Shown here piece by piece: positions 23,881 to 37,100 of a stretch of 64,000 nt of DNA. The notes below the pieces were generated by a model. That model saw only the letters and a list, made by a program, of their open reading frames with translations. It made no database searches and was not told the DNA's origin. Source of the stretch: Ascaris suum (taxonomy: Eukaryota; Nematoda; Chromadorea; Rhabditida; Ascarididae); NCBI GenBank assembly GCA_013433145.1, contig CM024171.1, positions 5,656,565-5,720,564 of the forward strand. Direction: 5' to 3'. A program made the translations under genes and the position numbers. How positions within the stretch are numbered: the stretch's first letter is position 1; every line of letters starts with the position of its first letter.

Positions 23881-25044
23881 TATACATGGTGGTGATTGAA
23901 TGAATGCTTTTTATTATAATGCTGCTCTTCATCGACGTTGCTGTTTTTATGGACGCTGTTGACATTGATCCATGTTGTAGTGACAAGTGCGGAAAAACGA
24001 AGTTAAGATTGCTGCGTTTATTCCCGCGGTTCTCGTCTTCCCTCTCCCCTTCTCGTCACTTCCCACCACTTTCTTTAGTGGGAGGGGGCGAGGAAGGAGG
24101 AGGGAAGTCTGCCCTTCCGCTGCCTTTTGCTTGAACTCAACTTCAGTTCCTTACGTTTTGAGTAACTCTTAAGTCTATATACCTGTCTGTGGGAATTCTT
24201 AAACTTGTACGAGAATCCAGGAAACTATTACGGGCAAAAATGGGCAATTCTTGGGCAAAAACCTTCCCAATCCACATTTTAAACGTCCATTTTTGTTTAA
24301 ATTCATAACGAAATAACTGTTGTTACATTTGGGCCGTGCACAGCTGTATTATCGTTTATACAATCGTTTCAAAGCGGCATTCAGTTCACTATTGCAAATG
24401 CAATTTTAGTGGAAACGCTCATCAGTGATCAACTTCAATCACAACCGCCCCACTGCTCTCTCGTATACTGCGGTGATCCACTGCTGTCGCACTATTTTTT
24501 AATTACAGCACTCTCCTGCCTCCTTCTTCCTTATTTTCGACGGTCTTCTGACCGGCTTAGTGACATTGCGAGAATAACACCCCAAAGTTTCAATGGTTCA
24601 GTGGCTATTTCGCATGCGGTTCACGTAGCCTGCAAACTCCGATCTCTTTTATCGTCTGCAATAAATCGGTTCCCATTCGGATTTTCTGCTTTGCGATGTG
24701 CCCTCCTGATATGAATAATTCCGAAGAGCACCATTTGCGTAGTTCACAAAGAAACAGTTGGTTGTTGTAGGAGTGAATTTGGTGCAACAACGTTTGCTTG
24801 TACGATAACTGAGCTGTTTCCGGCCGTGTTTGAAAATCTCAACGGAAAAACAAGGCGAATGCTTGATGAAATCGACATGAAAGTGATTTTTATTGAGTTA
24901 AATTTCTTTTACCTCAGCATTTCCTAAATAAAAATGGTCGATATTGAGTAAAAAGTTCGAAAAATGCGGCTGATGGTTTCAAAAGTTGAATAAAATTTGA
25001 TAAAGTATTTCAAATATGAAAAAAAACTTTACTTTTATACCATA

Positions 25045-25058
25045 TTTATTATTTTATT
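25045..25058 (-). terminator. Two AATAAA polyadenylation signals of the IFT139 gene
   Basis: The plus strand has tttatt at 25045-25050 and again at 25053-25058. These are AATAAA hexamers 53-66 nt downstream of the stop codon at 25111-25113 on the coding strand. Their position suits a short 3' UTR. Confidence 0.6.
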
Positions 25059-25110
25059 ACAAATTCCATGAGAAATGATGGCGGAAATCAACTCAGCCAA
25101 CAAGATTGAA

Positions 25111-28100
25111 TCACATGCGAATATTGGCTCTAGCTTTATCCATAATATCACGTTTGATTCGTGGATAATTTGGATATAGAATAAGAACACGATGGCATAC
25201 GTCTATACAGTCGAATAATTTGCGACACTTGAGATAATTATATGCCAGTTTATATCCTGAAGTATTTATATATAAGTAATTGATCTCACTGTTGCAATAA
25301 TTACAGAAATAAATCAACCTAAATATTTATCGTTTACTCTAGAATCAGTAAGTTATCGTGCTGTAAGGACAGTAAGTAAACAGTCGAAACTTCTTTCAAT
25401 GACTTCCCACCACCCCTTACATATATTATTTTATTGGTTGTACGCAACGGTTCTAGCTAACCAATTGATGGATTCCGACGGCTGCTAAGTCTCCAAGCCT
25501 CTTCATAATTGGCTGCCGCGTCGACCCATTTCTGTTCACGTTCTCTCAAATAAGCCATATATTCGAATGCTTTAATAGAGCTCTGAAAAAAATCTTTTCC
25601 TTCGCTGAAAATTTATATTATTTGCTTTCTAAGCCTGTTGCTGAAACCCTCTTCAAAGAAAGATATTAAACTAACGATATTTGCGATATCTCAGAAAATC
25701 GCCCTTATTGATACGCATATTTCGGATCTTTCAACAGCGCGTTCAAACAAATAATCCAGCAAAACATTGCAATAATAAAATCCCGAATACATTCTTCTCG
25801 AAATTTTTCCACAGAGATGAGATAGACGAATGTTATAGTGTGACTTCAAAAGTCAAGCCAATAAATTAGTAAAGCAAATACGAACCGCATTATGCTGAAG
25901 GATAGTACGTAAAACAGAGGTGGCTTGGTCGTTCTTGCTTTGATTTATATAAATGTCAGCTAGCAATAGCCAGCCTGAAACAATTAAATTCCCAACTGAA
26001 TCTGTTAAATATATTATGTTGAACGATCCGTTCGACGGATAGCAATATCGATAAGTCATTCCTCCGGATTCTGGCAGGTTTACTCGCTTCTGGATTACAT
26101 TTAAACGGGGAAGCGGAGGGCATTTAAATTCATGGGCTACGTTTATTCTTCAACATTTGATAACAAACTATTATTAAACGTCTGCTTGCCAATTCTTCCC
26201 TTTTTCGTGTGAAAATTTTGATAGCTGTTGCAAAATTCGTATTGAATCGTTGTGTTGTATGTTGGAGTGCTGGAGCGATTCTGGCGAAATGACGTCACTC
26301 TCTCACTCCGACTCCGTTAAAGAGGAGTCGACGTCTGCTGACTCGAATTTGAAAAGAAGAAAGGGTCCATCCAACTCGAACAAATACAAGATTTATAGCT
26401 CTCTCTCCAGTCAGTGAAAAGCAGAAGCCCTGTCATTCGAAGATTTCTCAAAATTACAATAAATTTCCTCAGGTTCCCTTTTTGATGAAGAAAATGCAAA
26501 AATGATCTAATAAACGCTGCTCTTCTACTTTTCAACCGGAAGCGAAAGAAAAGTCGGAACAAAGGTGCGAGTAATAAGCACGGATGGAAGGACATGATTA
26601 AGCATTTCAAAATAAGCATTCCATCGGCAGAAATTACTCTAAGAAAGGTTCTGATGTGGTCGTTCGCCGACATTATACGATGGCTCATACGTAGCAACGG
26701 AACATCAATTAATGCGTGGCAAATTGGCGTTGATGTACTTATAACACGATGAAGCATTGCAACTTTTGTGTTGTTATTGCTGCTGTAATGCATACTACCA
26801 ATACCTGGGAGTATGTTTCGAAGACAAAGCCGGAAGGTCGTCCGAGACCACAACAATATCGGGTCTTCTGATTCAAGGTTAGATAAGGAAGCTATCGGCT
26901 GCCCTTGACAGTATTACTCGTGAGTGCGACTGTCAAGAAGGTTGATAACATTTTTTGGTGATCCAGAGACCGATTCCCGTTAATTTCAAGGAGCTTTCAT
27001 AACGGCCGTTTTCGAACAGTATTTAATCAAAGCTGAGCGAGCAAAAGTTGCAAGGCAAGTCCATGGTGTAACCACTCACTTTCATAGGCTAGTTCAAGTT
27101 GAATGTGAATTGGTTGGTAGACGTATTGGGTTTCATTGATATTCAAATTTTAGTGATCGTAGCTGTCGTTCAAATGAATGGATGGGTTGTTTTGAGAGCA
27201 ATTTTAAGGTGAGGAACGGGAGAAGAGGGCGTTAATGATAAGTTGCACTCAGTAATGTCACTCCTCCCACAAGGTAAAAAACAAGGGATCTCAGAGGACA
27301 CCGTTCCGCATCTTCCTTCATGGGAAATTCCCGACAATTTCCTATTTGATCATGCATAATGAATTTTTACCGCCGAATTTCGACGTTCAGATGAAAACAT
27401 TTTGAAGTGTAGATGGATTCCTATGTATCGCACATTTTCTGGAGGTTTTAAGGTGGCAATCATACATGGAAATAAAAGACCTACACTTTTCAAGGTAATC
27501 AGCGTCTTCGAGTGTCCATGTATGTCCAATGACCCTCTTCAGGTGCGCCTTTGCTTTTGGCGTTTGTTTTAGTATCATATAGGCGCGTGCAACACCCAAC
27601 ACTGCGCCAACACTTAGCACCTCCTGCAAACACTTGTCACTCGGAATGCATATTGCATAGAGATAAAAACTGCAGTCGAATATATGAGAACATGGCTATG
27701 TAAAAACCTCCTCATAATAACTGGCTTTAAATGATACCTTCCCGTTGCCTGAACTTTTTTGATAAGAAATGTCCCCTTTGCAATAAAATATTTCGTCAAT
27801 GAACCTCATTTTATCATAAAACTCGAAAAAGACTGTTTTTTTGTTGCAATAAAAATTAATGAGATTCATTGCAACAGAAATTAATGACTCCAGGATTTCA
27901 CTCGAGATAATGTGGTACTTCTCTAAAGAGTACTGGTAAATGAAAGTCTCCGATCTATGTCGAGTGCTAGTAATTACAACAGTAATTAAGATGTTTCTTA
28001 CATGAACATCTCATGTTTAGCTTAATGACCATAAGATTTAAACGGTTGGATCAATATATGGAAAGCGTTAGCTAAACTACTGTTACCGAATTTTCACCGC

Positions 28101-31100
28101 CGGCCATTTCGAGAAAATTTGAGAGTGCTTGTTGAACGGTGCCACGATTACTGCTTGCCAACATAATAAAACTCTCCATCAGACGATATTTGTAATCAAG
28201 ACCAGGTTTATAGCGGAGCTCCTGAAAACATTTCCGCTCACCAACTCGACGTGTGGTGGCATGCATATCAGGCAGTGAAATAAACGTGACTTTAAAATCA
28301 TTTTGCAAGAGTGCGTGAATTTGCATTTGTGAAGCAGTGCGAAAGTGTCTTTATGTGCATGTGTGTGTGTGCAGGTACGCATATATGTGCGCGTGTCTGT
28401 GTGTTTCTGTGTGTTCGCAGTGTGCAATGTTTGCCTGCGCTGTAGATTCGCGTTGAGAACCACTGAACTAGGGAGTCACGAAATTTGTTCGCTCTAAATT
28501 GCATTATAAGCTACGAAATACACTCTCCCCAACTTTACAACCGCTTGAAATTTGCATCAAAATGCGCTATTATATCACATTTCACAATCGGCTGCATTGA
28601 AAAATGGGTTTTTTTAAAGAGTATTTCTGCTAGTTGCAGACGTCATTAATATGTGAATGCATTATGGTGTGTGTATAATTTGCTGGTAAATGACCGATAC
28701 TGCAAAAATTTATATCCTATCGATTCTGCTGTGCTGATTGCCCATTTATCCTTTCCCCCAATGAAATATCCTCAAGAAACTTGGGTGATTTGCCAGAATA
28801 ATGGAAAATAAGTGATGGAGATGGAAAGTGATACCTTCAGAAAGCGTTCTGCAGTTCTCGTACCCATCTCGCGATCGCTCTCTTCATTCCTTTAAACGAA
28901 CTCGTGTACAATATATGAAAATTTAACATCATAAATACTCAGAGTTAATAATAAATATGATAGTGAATAGCACATGGAACAATAATTGGATAAAAAGAAT
29001 AGAAAGCAGCAAAATGAGCCATTTCGTATTGAGCAAGAAGCCAGAATCAATTGATATCGGTGACAACAAAACTATTAGTAAGGATTAAGTAACAAATGGT
29101 ATTCCATGACGTTCTATGCTGACATAGCAATTTATACCAATTAGATGTGAGGATACTCGGATGGTGCTAATTCCAAATTAAAATCTATCCTCTATAGACT
29201 TCTTTCTTTGATAAAATTTTGCTCTCACGTTGCATTCTTTTCCTCTTTTTCTTTAAATTTTAAATCAGCTGGCATGATAATATTAGGCCCAAATGAATTA
29301 AAGCTAGTGATTCACGAGGCTGAAAATTTTATTCTTCAAGATTTCACATCTCTCTATACGTTCAAATACGTTTTCGATATTGATAGTGCCGAAAAAAGCT
29401 TAATAAAAACACAGCGAAATGACTGAAGCAATATCGCGCTTATTTAGATCCATAATCTCCCTATTAATTTTTTCTCCACAAAATCTTTGCATCTTCAGTC
29501 AAGAATTTAACAAATTTCTGATCCAAAGAATTTTGTAAAAATATACAGCAGTTAAAGGCTTACATATTACTTTCATCAGCATGGTCGAACACCTCTCCAC
29601 CAATGATTTCGTTATCTGGGTTGAGACATATTTCGATCATATTGTAGATAGCTCGTTCACCCCACTCTAAATCACGTCTCGCTCGGTTGAATGCTTGCAG
29701 GGCGGCATTCGGTTCACCCGTATACCTGCATTTGCTCTTTGAATTGCCTTTTATTCCTTTCTTTTCCAGCTTGTAAAAGGCGCAATGAGTGCAAATATTC
29801 CAACACACATATTTACAGGAGACTTCCATTTACATAAAATTACTGCTTCAAAGCAGACAAGGTAGGTAATTCAATCGATTAAGGGTCAAACGGATATTCC
29901 TTAATGAAGTATTAAGTATTAAAGTGCACAGGTGAATCGATGACCTGTGGTCACTTCGCCGGATGGAAATGCTTCATTCTTTTAACGCGTAAAGTGGACA
30001 AAACTTAGGCAAATACCGTTGCTAATGGAAGAATTTCAGCCGAAATAAAATTCACCGATTTTGTTAACCAAAGTCTCCATTCAACTGACAACCTTTAAAG
30101 CTAGAATAGCAAATAATTTTTAGCGCTAAACAGGATAGTCCATGGATGAAAAACAAATAAAACACACTGTTACTTTATAAACTCTGTGTTAACTACAGAT
30201 GAGGGAATCCCGTATAAATAAATACCATTCATGAAGACCTTTACAATAGTTGAAACCGGCATCAATGGTCGCTCTAGGATTAGCGTCGATAGCATTTTTA
30301 AGATATTTCTCAGCTTGTTCAACATCGCCACTTCGCCAGCTTAATTCGATGCAACGAGCCAAAGCGTGATATTGATCTGCAAGCATACAATAACCCAACA
30401 AGTATACAGTAATGGATTAAGTGTAGAATAGTCGAGTAAGTGCGAAATAATAGATAACTATAGAATACTCCAAACATGGAACACTTTACACTTTATATAT
30501 ATATATATATTGCAAATTTCCTTGCAAAAGCGCAATAATGCGAAGACGTCCCCTCATTTATATATGTGTCTATCTGTCTGCCTCCGCTCCGTCAAATTGT
30601 TTCAGCGCAGGAGTCATGAAATGTGCCGGAAAAAAAGGAAACATATTCAGAACGTCTGTAATATTTCTTCCACTGATGCATGAACTTTCGAAACATTCAC
30701 AAAGGTGGAAGACATTTGTTTGCATTTTGCAAAGACCGGCTTTTAAAGTTTTAAATCAGACGACATATAATGAAAGCGAACTTTTATAGAATGTTCCAAG
30801 TTATATGAAAGATCGAGCTCACTGCTGTACGCGGGCATATTTTTTGCATTTGTATTATTTATTGTTAATCTAGGACAACAAATGATGTAAAACTAAAAAG
30901 CACATATCGTGCCCGCTGCTCAGGTGAACTTTTCCACTTATTTATAAAGCTGATGTATTTGGCGAGATATTGAAGCAAACTCATGTTGCTACTATAATAT
31001 TCCGTTGTTGTCGCCAATATTTATACAACAAAATAAAATGATAAACAAATAAACGCGAAGTTGATAAGTGAATATTACTTGGATTACGATCGAGTAATTT

Positions 31101-34100
31101 CGTAAAATGTATCGTCGCTTTATCAGCTTCATTTGACTGATAGAGAAGATCGGCCATCATCTTCAATTTACTAGAATTAATGTGCATCATAATGTATCAT
31201 CGAGAGATCACAATTCCTCAAGCAATTAACATAACGTTAACACAGCTAAAGGAATATTTGCAATTTTAAATGTATGAATTCTCAATAAACAAAAGCAGAT
31301 AGCTTCAAAATATCAAAAATTATGGAAAAAGCGATCCTGACTTTAGAAAAGTTTCGCGAAGAAGGCTATTTTTTGCACCGGAAGCATCTCTCCACTCCGA
31401 GAAAGATATTCACACTAGTCAAGAAATGTTGAAGCGACTTTGGGCATTCGATTCAAATAGTTTAGCAGCATATTTTTGAATATTTGACTTTATCGTAGAA
31501 GCTCCAGACTACTTTATGCGTATTGTATATCAATACTCGGAAATAAGACACCATCAATAAATCTGCCGATTATTCTTGATTCTCTTTGAAGTCTTTTGAA
31601 ACGACATCGTCATATTTTATTCTAACTCTCTATTGTTTATATTTGTAGAAAAACAAATAAACATAAACACCAACAAGTGTCGCGTCGTCGTTGTGGCGGT
31701 CGATGTTGAGGATTAATTGACACTGAGTGTTACATGCTTCCAATTTGCCAACTGATAGGTATAATGACGCTAACGCTGTCATCGTCTTTAAACCATCAAT
31801 TATTAACAATGCGTTACATTTGTTGTTCAACCCATCGGACAGGTATTTTTACCTTCAAACTTCGCAATGATTTCTTCAGGTTTTTCAAACTTGTGACAGT
31901 AATATTACCAATTTACACACTGCGACAGGAAAAATGAAAATTTTGAGCGGTTTTATTTATTTAGGGCGCCAAATTTAGATGGTCTGATGAAGAAAGACAT
32001 GTTCGACTGATAGAACAGTAGAGGCCGTTAAGCTCTTGCCTTTATCAGTCGTGATAATCATTTTGCTGTGTTATTAGAGTCTATGATAAAAGCCTTTGTA
32101 TTCATAAAATGTGACAAACGTAATTTGTCTCCGAAAGTTAGACAGTGAGGGAAAATATTTCACGCTTAGTAAAGTTGCTCGAGATGTTCGATACTTCCCT
32201 TCGTTAGCAATGATTTTGAATTTAAAATGAGCGCAAATTATATTTTTACTTCGATAATATCCCAAAAATACACCTTAATATCGCCTTCATTGAGTGCTAT
32301 TGCCTCCTTATAAAATTCGACCGCTTTATTTGCCTCTCTTCGATTCCAGTGCAATTCAGCCAATTGACAGCATATTCTGCAATAATTATATGTTTTCACT
32401 CACTTCACGCGATCTCTGAAACAACAATCCGATGAAAACGACAATTTAAACAAACATCGTAACGTCTCGGTTTTTTTTTTCTGCAGCGTTTCAAATATGA
32501 CATTGTTGCTATAACTCACGTGTGGAAGCATACAAACATCTTCTTCTAAAAGTTAACCTCCACGACCATTTCTTTATTACAAGGTCTTGAGATTTTGGAC
32601 AGCAGTCCAAAATTACGGGGCCACGAAATACGTACCTTTATTCCGTAACTTTACTGAATAAAACATTCTAGGCAATTATCCTCAGTCCAAATTATCCCTC
32701 AGCAAAAGCTTTCGCAACTTGTAAGACTCGAACCCGGGAGCTTCAGGAAGTGGAAGGCTTTAGAAGGCCTTAAGCCTGTAAAAGGCAGGAAACAGGCGGG
32801 TGATTTTTGCACGAGAACACAGAACTAGGATGTATACTTCAGCTGTAAACTTTCCCGGAATTGGTAAGGCGAATCAAAAGCTTACTTATACAAGAAGATA
32901 GTATGCAACGTTGCCAAGCGGAAAACACAAAGTGAGCATAAATTTAAAAAAATATAGGCGAATTGTTCAAAATGATTCAACAGTGATGGCTGAAAAGTGT
33001 TCCGCTTACTTGGCAGCGAGTTTACGCTGTTCGGCAGGATTCGTTACATCTGCGGGGGATTTAGCAATAAGACGTTTTTGGATGTCACGAGCCTTTAGCA
33101 ACTCATCGGCTGCTTCTTGCCAACTGCCATTTTCAAAATGGAGCTTGGAGAGCAACATCCAGTACGATACGTGTTCACTCATCTTTGAGCTTTCTGCAAG
33201 TCGTATTGATCTTAAAGCTTCTAATTTTATTACCAGCTAATTAGTTACTGCTAGTCTTTCCAGTTATCTCTTTAACTTGAACTGCAAAACTAGAGCAGTT
33301 TCTTTGTTTAGAATATAGTCCACTCTTTCAGCAGACAATAATTTTTTTGAGTGCTCTCGCTCTTCCATGGTGATCTGATTAGCCTTTATTATTTGGCCAG
33401 TCAGATGCGCCCACCTCTATATTTGAATCTTGTAGCATGAGCAAAAGGACTTATATCTTATAATTTTTTCAGTTCTTCAATCCTAATTTGTGGAAATGAG
33501 AGAAGGTGGTGTAGTCTCATAAATTTGGGTAGAAGCTTCGAAGAATTTTTGGCCATTTTATTCAATGCACGAGATTCAAAGACATAGTTCAAGCAATAAA
33601 GTGGTTTCTTTCTCGAACAGTTTAATATTACTGGCTGCGATCGTACCCACCGTCTTTACTTCACCTCGTTGTTATAAACCGCTTTTTCTCAATAGCAGTA
33701 TAACTTCAGTCGGAAAACAGCAAATCTACCGATAGGGCACGATTCGGCGTCAAGTGCTTGGCGTAGCACCTTCTCGCACTTCTCGAAGTTGCCCAGCTGG
33801 AAGAGCAGTTCTGCGAGGCGCATCCTCATCCTACTTTTCTGCCCACTTTTCAATGCCGCTTCGTAATAATTCACTGCCTATAAATACTCACTAAATGCCG
33901 TCCGTTAATCATACCATAAAGTAGGCGATATTATACACATAATGAAACAACTTGAAAAATACAAACCATATGTCAATGAGGAAGATATGTAACAAGTGTG
34001 AAACGGCCTAGACGAGCTGGCACGATACCGCTTTTGCATTCCGATCACCCAAGAAAACCAACTAATTCATATCTGACTGATGTGAAATGCGTGTGAATTT

Positions 34101-37100
34101 CTGATTTTTCCAATTTGGATAGCTTGATAGATGAGCCTGAAGCTCGGCACAAAAGGCTATCTAAGGTGTGCACTATCCCCGTTAACTGTCAACGTTCAGT
34201 GGCTTCCGAGCTGAAGCAGCATCGAGATTGATGCGCAAGCTCCTAGATAAAGGAAAGAAGCAGTGTCGTCGTAATGTGTTGCGAATGCAAACTTGCGAAC
34301 GGGCATGAAAAGTTTCTTTTGCGACTACTTTATTTTAACGTTATTCTCGCTGAATAATGTTCTGATTAACAGCGCTGTTGATTGCAGTTTATTGCATAGA
34401 CAGGGCTATGATCTCTTGTAGTGACTAATTTGCAATCAATGCTGACTAATAGGTTGAAAAAGTTGCGTTCAATTTATCCATAGGATAACTTTATTGACAA
34501 CAAAGCTGAGGAATGATGCGTTCATTTCTGCTTGCAGTGATAACTAAATTGCAATTGTTGAAATAACACCTGCTAAAGCTGAATTTCGTTTGCAAATCAA
34601 TGCGAGGAACCAAATGCTAATATGCATCTTGAATCGCCTATTTGTTGTTCATTTAATGCCTACCACCCTCGTTAATGTTTTGTTAAATCGTTCGTTGAAA
34701 CAACCTTGCACTCAACCGCTTAATCTAATATCAAAATTCCCAAAACAACGAAATGCTTATCATAGACAACCTTGGTCATCGTTTTCCTTTTATGAGCAGA
34801 ACTTTATCCCCACTGGAGACCTCTTCTATCTTGGCCGATATTTGGCCTACTAGCCATCTTTAAAACAGCGTCGAAGATGGTTGTTATGGCATCAGTTTCG
34901 AAATTGCCCTTGTGGCAATGGCCTTTGAGCCCAATTCCAGGAAAAGAAGAATCCTATCATATAGTAGTTTCTAATGGGATAAAGCAGTTAATAATTAGCT
35001 ATAACACAATCAGTAGTGACGAAAATGCAATTGGAAAGCGTCAGTAAAAGTCAATAAGATGCTGCCTTTGAATAAAGGTGACACTGCACATAGGCCTGAC
35101 CAATCTTTTCAGCAAGGGCGTCGTCCTTTGGATTGTTCTTCAGTGCCGATTCGTATACCTCGATCGCTCTTGAAGGCTTAATGAACAACCCTTTTTATCA
35201 ACTCAACTCGAAATACAACTAAATAAAACAATTTGCATCATATGAAAAATAGTTCTAGAAAATCAGGTTTTCATTAATGAAGCGTTTGGTCTCTGCAAAG
35301 AGTACAGTTGTCGAAGTGATTTTAACGGTAGAATATTTTTTGACAACACTGAAAAGGCTGTAAAAATTTCACAACCTGAAATTTTCCAAAACATCTGTTC
35401 GGACGAGGATCGCAAGAAACCCATCGTTGGTTCGAATTGTAACTTAAAGTTCTCAAAAGCTGAACGCTTACATACCTCTTGTATACTCATATACGCATCT
35501 CCCAATAGAACATAGGCCATAGGTGATGGATCGTGTTGAATAAGCTGTCTGTAATATTAGTAACAATGAATTAAATGAATGCCCTCATTGCTAGTAAATC
35601 TAGTCTCAGAAAAATAAGTAAACTAAAAGAGAAGTAAGGAAAAAACGAGCGGAGAAGTAGTAAATTTATGCCAATTTCTTTCTCGAAGGATAAGAAGACC
35701 CCAGGGGATGAGTGTTGGGAAAGATTTGAGATGAGGTTTGAGAGAGGGAAACCTGTACCTCAAAACAAGTGCAGTCTTAAGTATGGTAACCTACTTCCGT
35801 TTTCATCATAAGCAGCATGTTTCCTTGAACTGGAAGCGAAGAAGGAAGAGAACTGCCTTCTCCATTACATTCAATGTTCTCGAGAGCAGGAAGAAAATTT
35901 GACTGCAATCCCAGCCTCAATAATAAGCTTCCATCAACAGATTTGTGAATATCGCTCTCCAATTGAAACAGTAGCGGAACGAACTTGTAACAGATAGCGA
36001 ATTGACGTTTATCCTTCTTCTCTTCAAGGTAGATCTGTGCCATACGAATTCTGGCCGCCTGGTAGTTGGGTTGATTCGGAGCGACTGAGTCAAGCACAGC
36101 CAATGCACCATCGACGTCTCCCCTCTGTAGTCGCAGGTTGGCGTTGACGATTACAAGTTGCTGCTCTTCGGGTTTGCCTGCCCACCGTGCTACCGCATCA
36201 CGCATCACTGCATCTGCTTCCGCCTATGCCGTTTTCAAACGCAGTAAGGGTGACAATACAGTTTCATACTGCATATGAACGGTGACGATGACTCATAAAG
36301 TAAGTGCTTTTTATTTTCTAAGAGGCTGATTTGATATCTCTTTAGGTTGTGAGTGAGCAGAAAAGAAACACCGAGACAACTGGCGGCTTGCTTCCTTCCT
36401 TCTTGAATGATATCTTCAGAACGTCAACTCCGCGTTTTGAAAAAAAGTGCATTTTAAAGAATGGCTTACGATCGATGCCGCATAAACACACGCACAAGCA
36501 AATACATACACACCTATATATGTAACTACACACCTATTTGCCTGAATGCACACCTTCATACGTACATACACACCTGCATACATAAGTCATATAAACACAA
36601 TAAGCCCACATACTGACATACATTCGCATACGCACAAGCACACACATGCAATTTAAACAACATTCGAGAAAAACTCTCAATTCTTACGGTTTCGATTTCT
36701 CTTCAACTTTTCTGGAAATGTCTTTGCTGGTGTAAAAGCCCTCATCGTCACATCACTGTGACTTAATAAATTGACACCATTGGTCGGTTCGGCATGATGC
36801 TCTATAATAATTTTAAACGACAAAACGCAGGTAAGAAATTAGCATATTTTCGAGAACATTTCGATGGAAGAGTATAGCTTTATGTTTCTGCTAACGCAAG
36901 AAAATTAGAGGCGAAGAAGTATGCCAGGGAAAAAGAAAACGAAAAAATTGTCCCTTTTACATTTCCTTATTCAGTTTGAATGAAACTTAATGATAATGCG
37001 TGGTTATCGAATGAAAATTTCAAAAACGATGGACTTCATGAAATATCTGGATGTGATGTTTTCTTTTATTTTCTTTACTCAGATCAGTTTCACAATCTTG

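Larger units (their letters stand above)
20269..25110. other. Intergenic spacer between cul-1 and the IFT139 gene
   Basis: This 4.8-kb spacer lies upstream of cul-1 and downstream of the IFT139 gene (both minus). Besides the entries listed separately (possible relic at 20650-21829, repeat pair, minisatellite, pyrimidine tracts), I see no exon with family homology. Around 24045-24095 the sequence has a cccaccactttctttagtggg inverted repeat that could form a hairpin with a 6-7 bp stem. Confidence 0.6.

Noticed and set aside
32720..32745. tRNA B-box match (GGTTCGAGTC on the minus strand)
   Set aside because: The flanking bases do not pair into a T-arm or cloverleaf, and no A-box lies at the right distance. 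A similar lone match near 49430 fails the same test.
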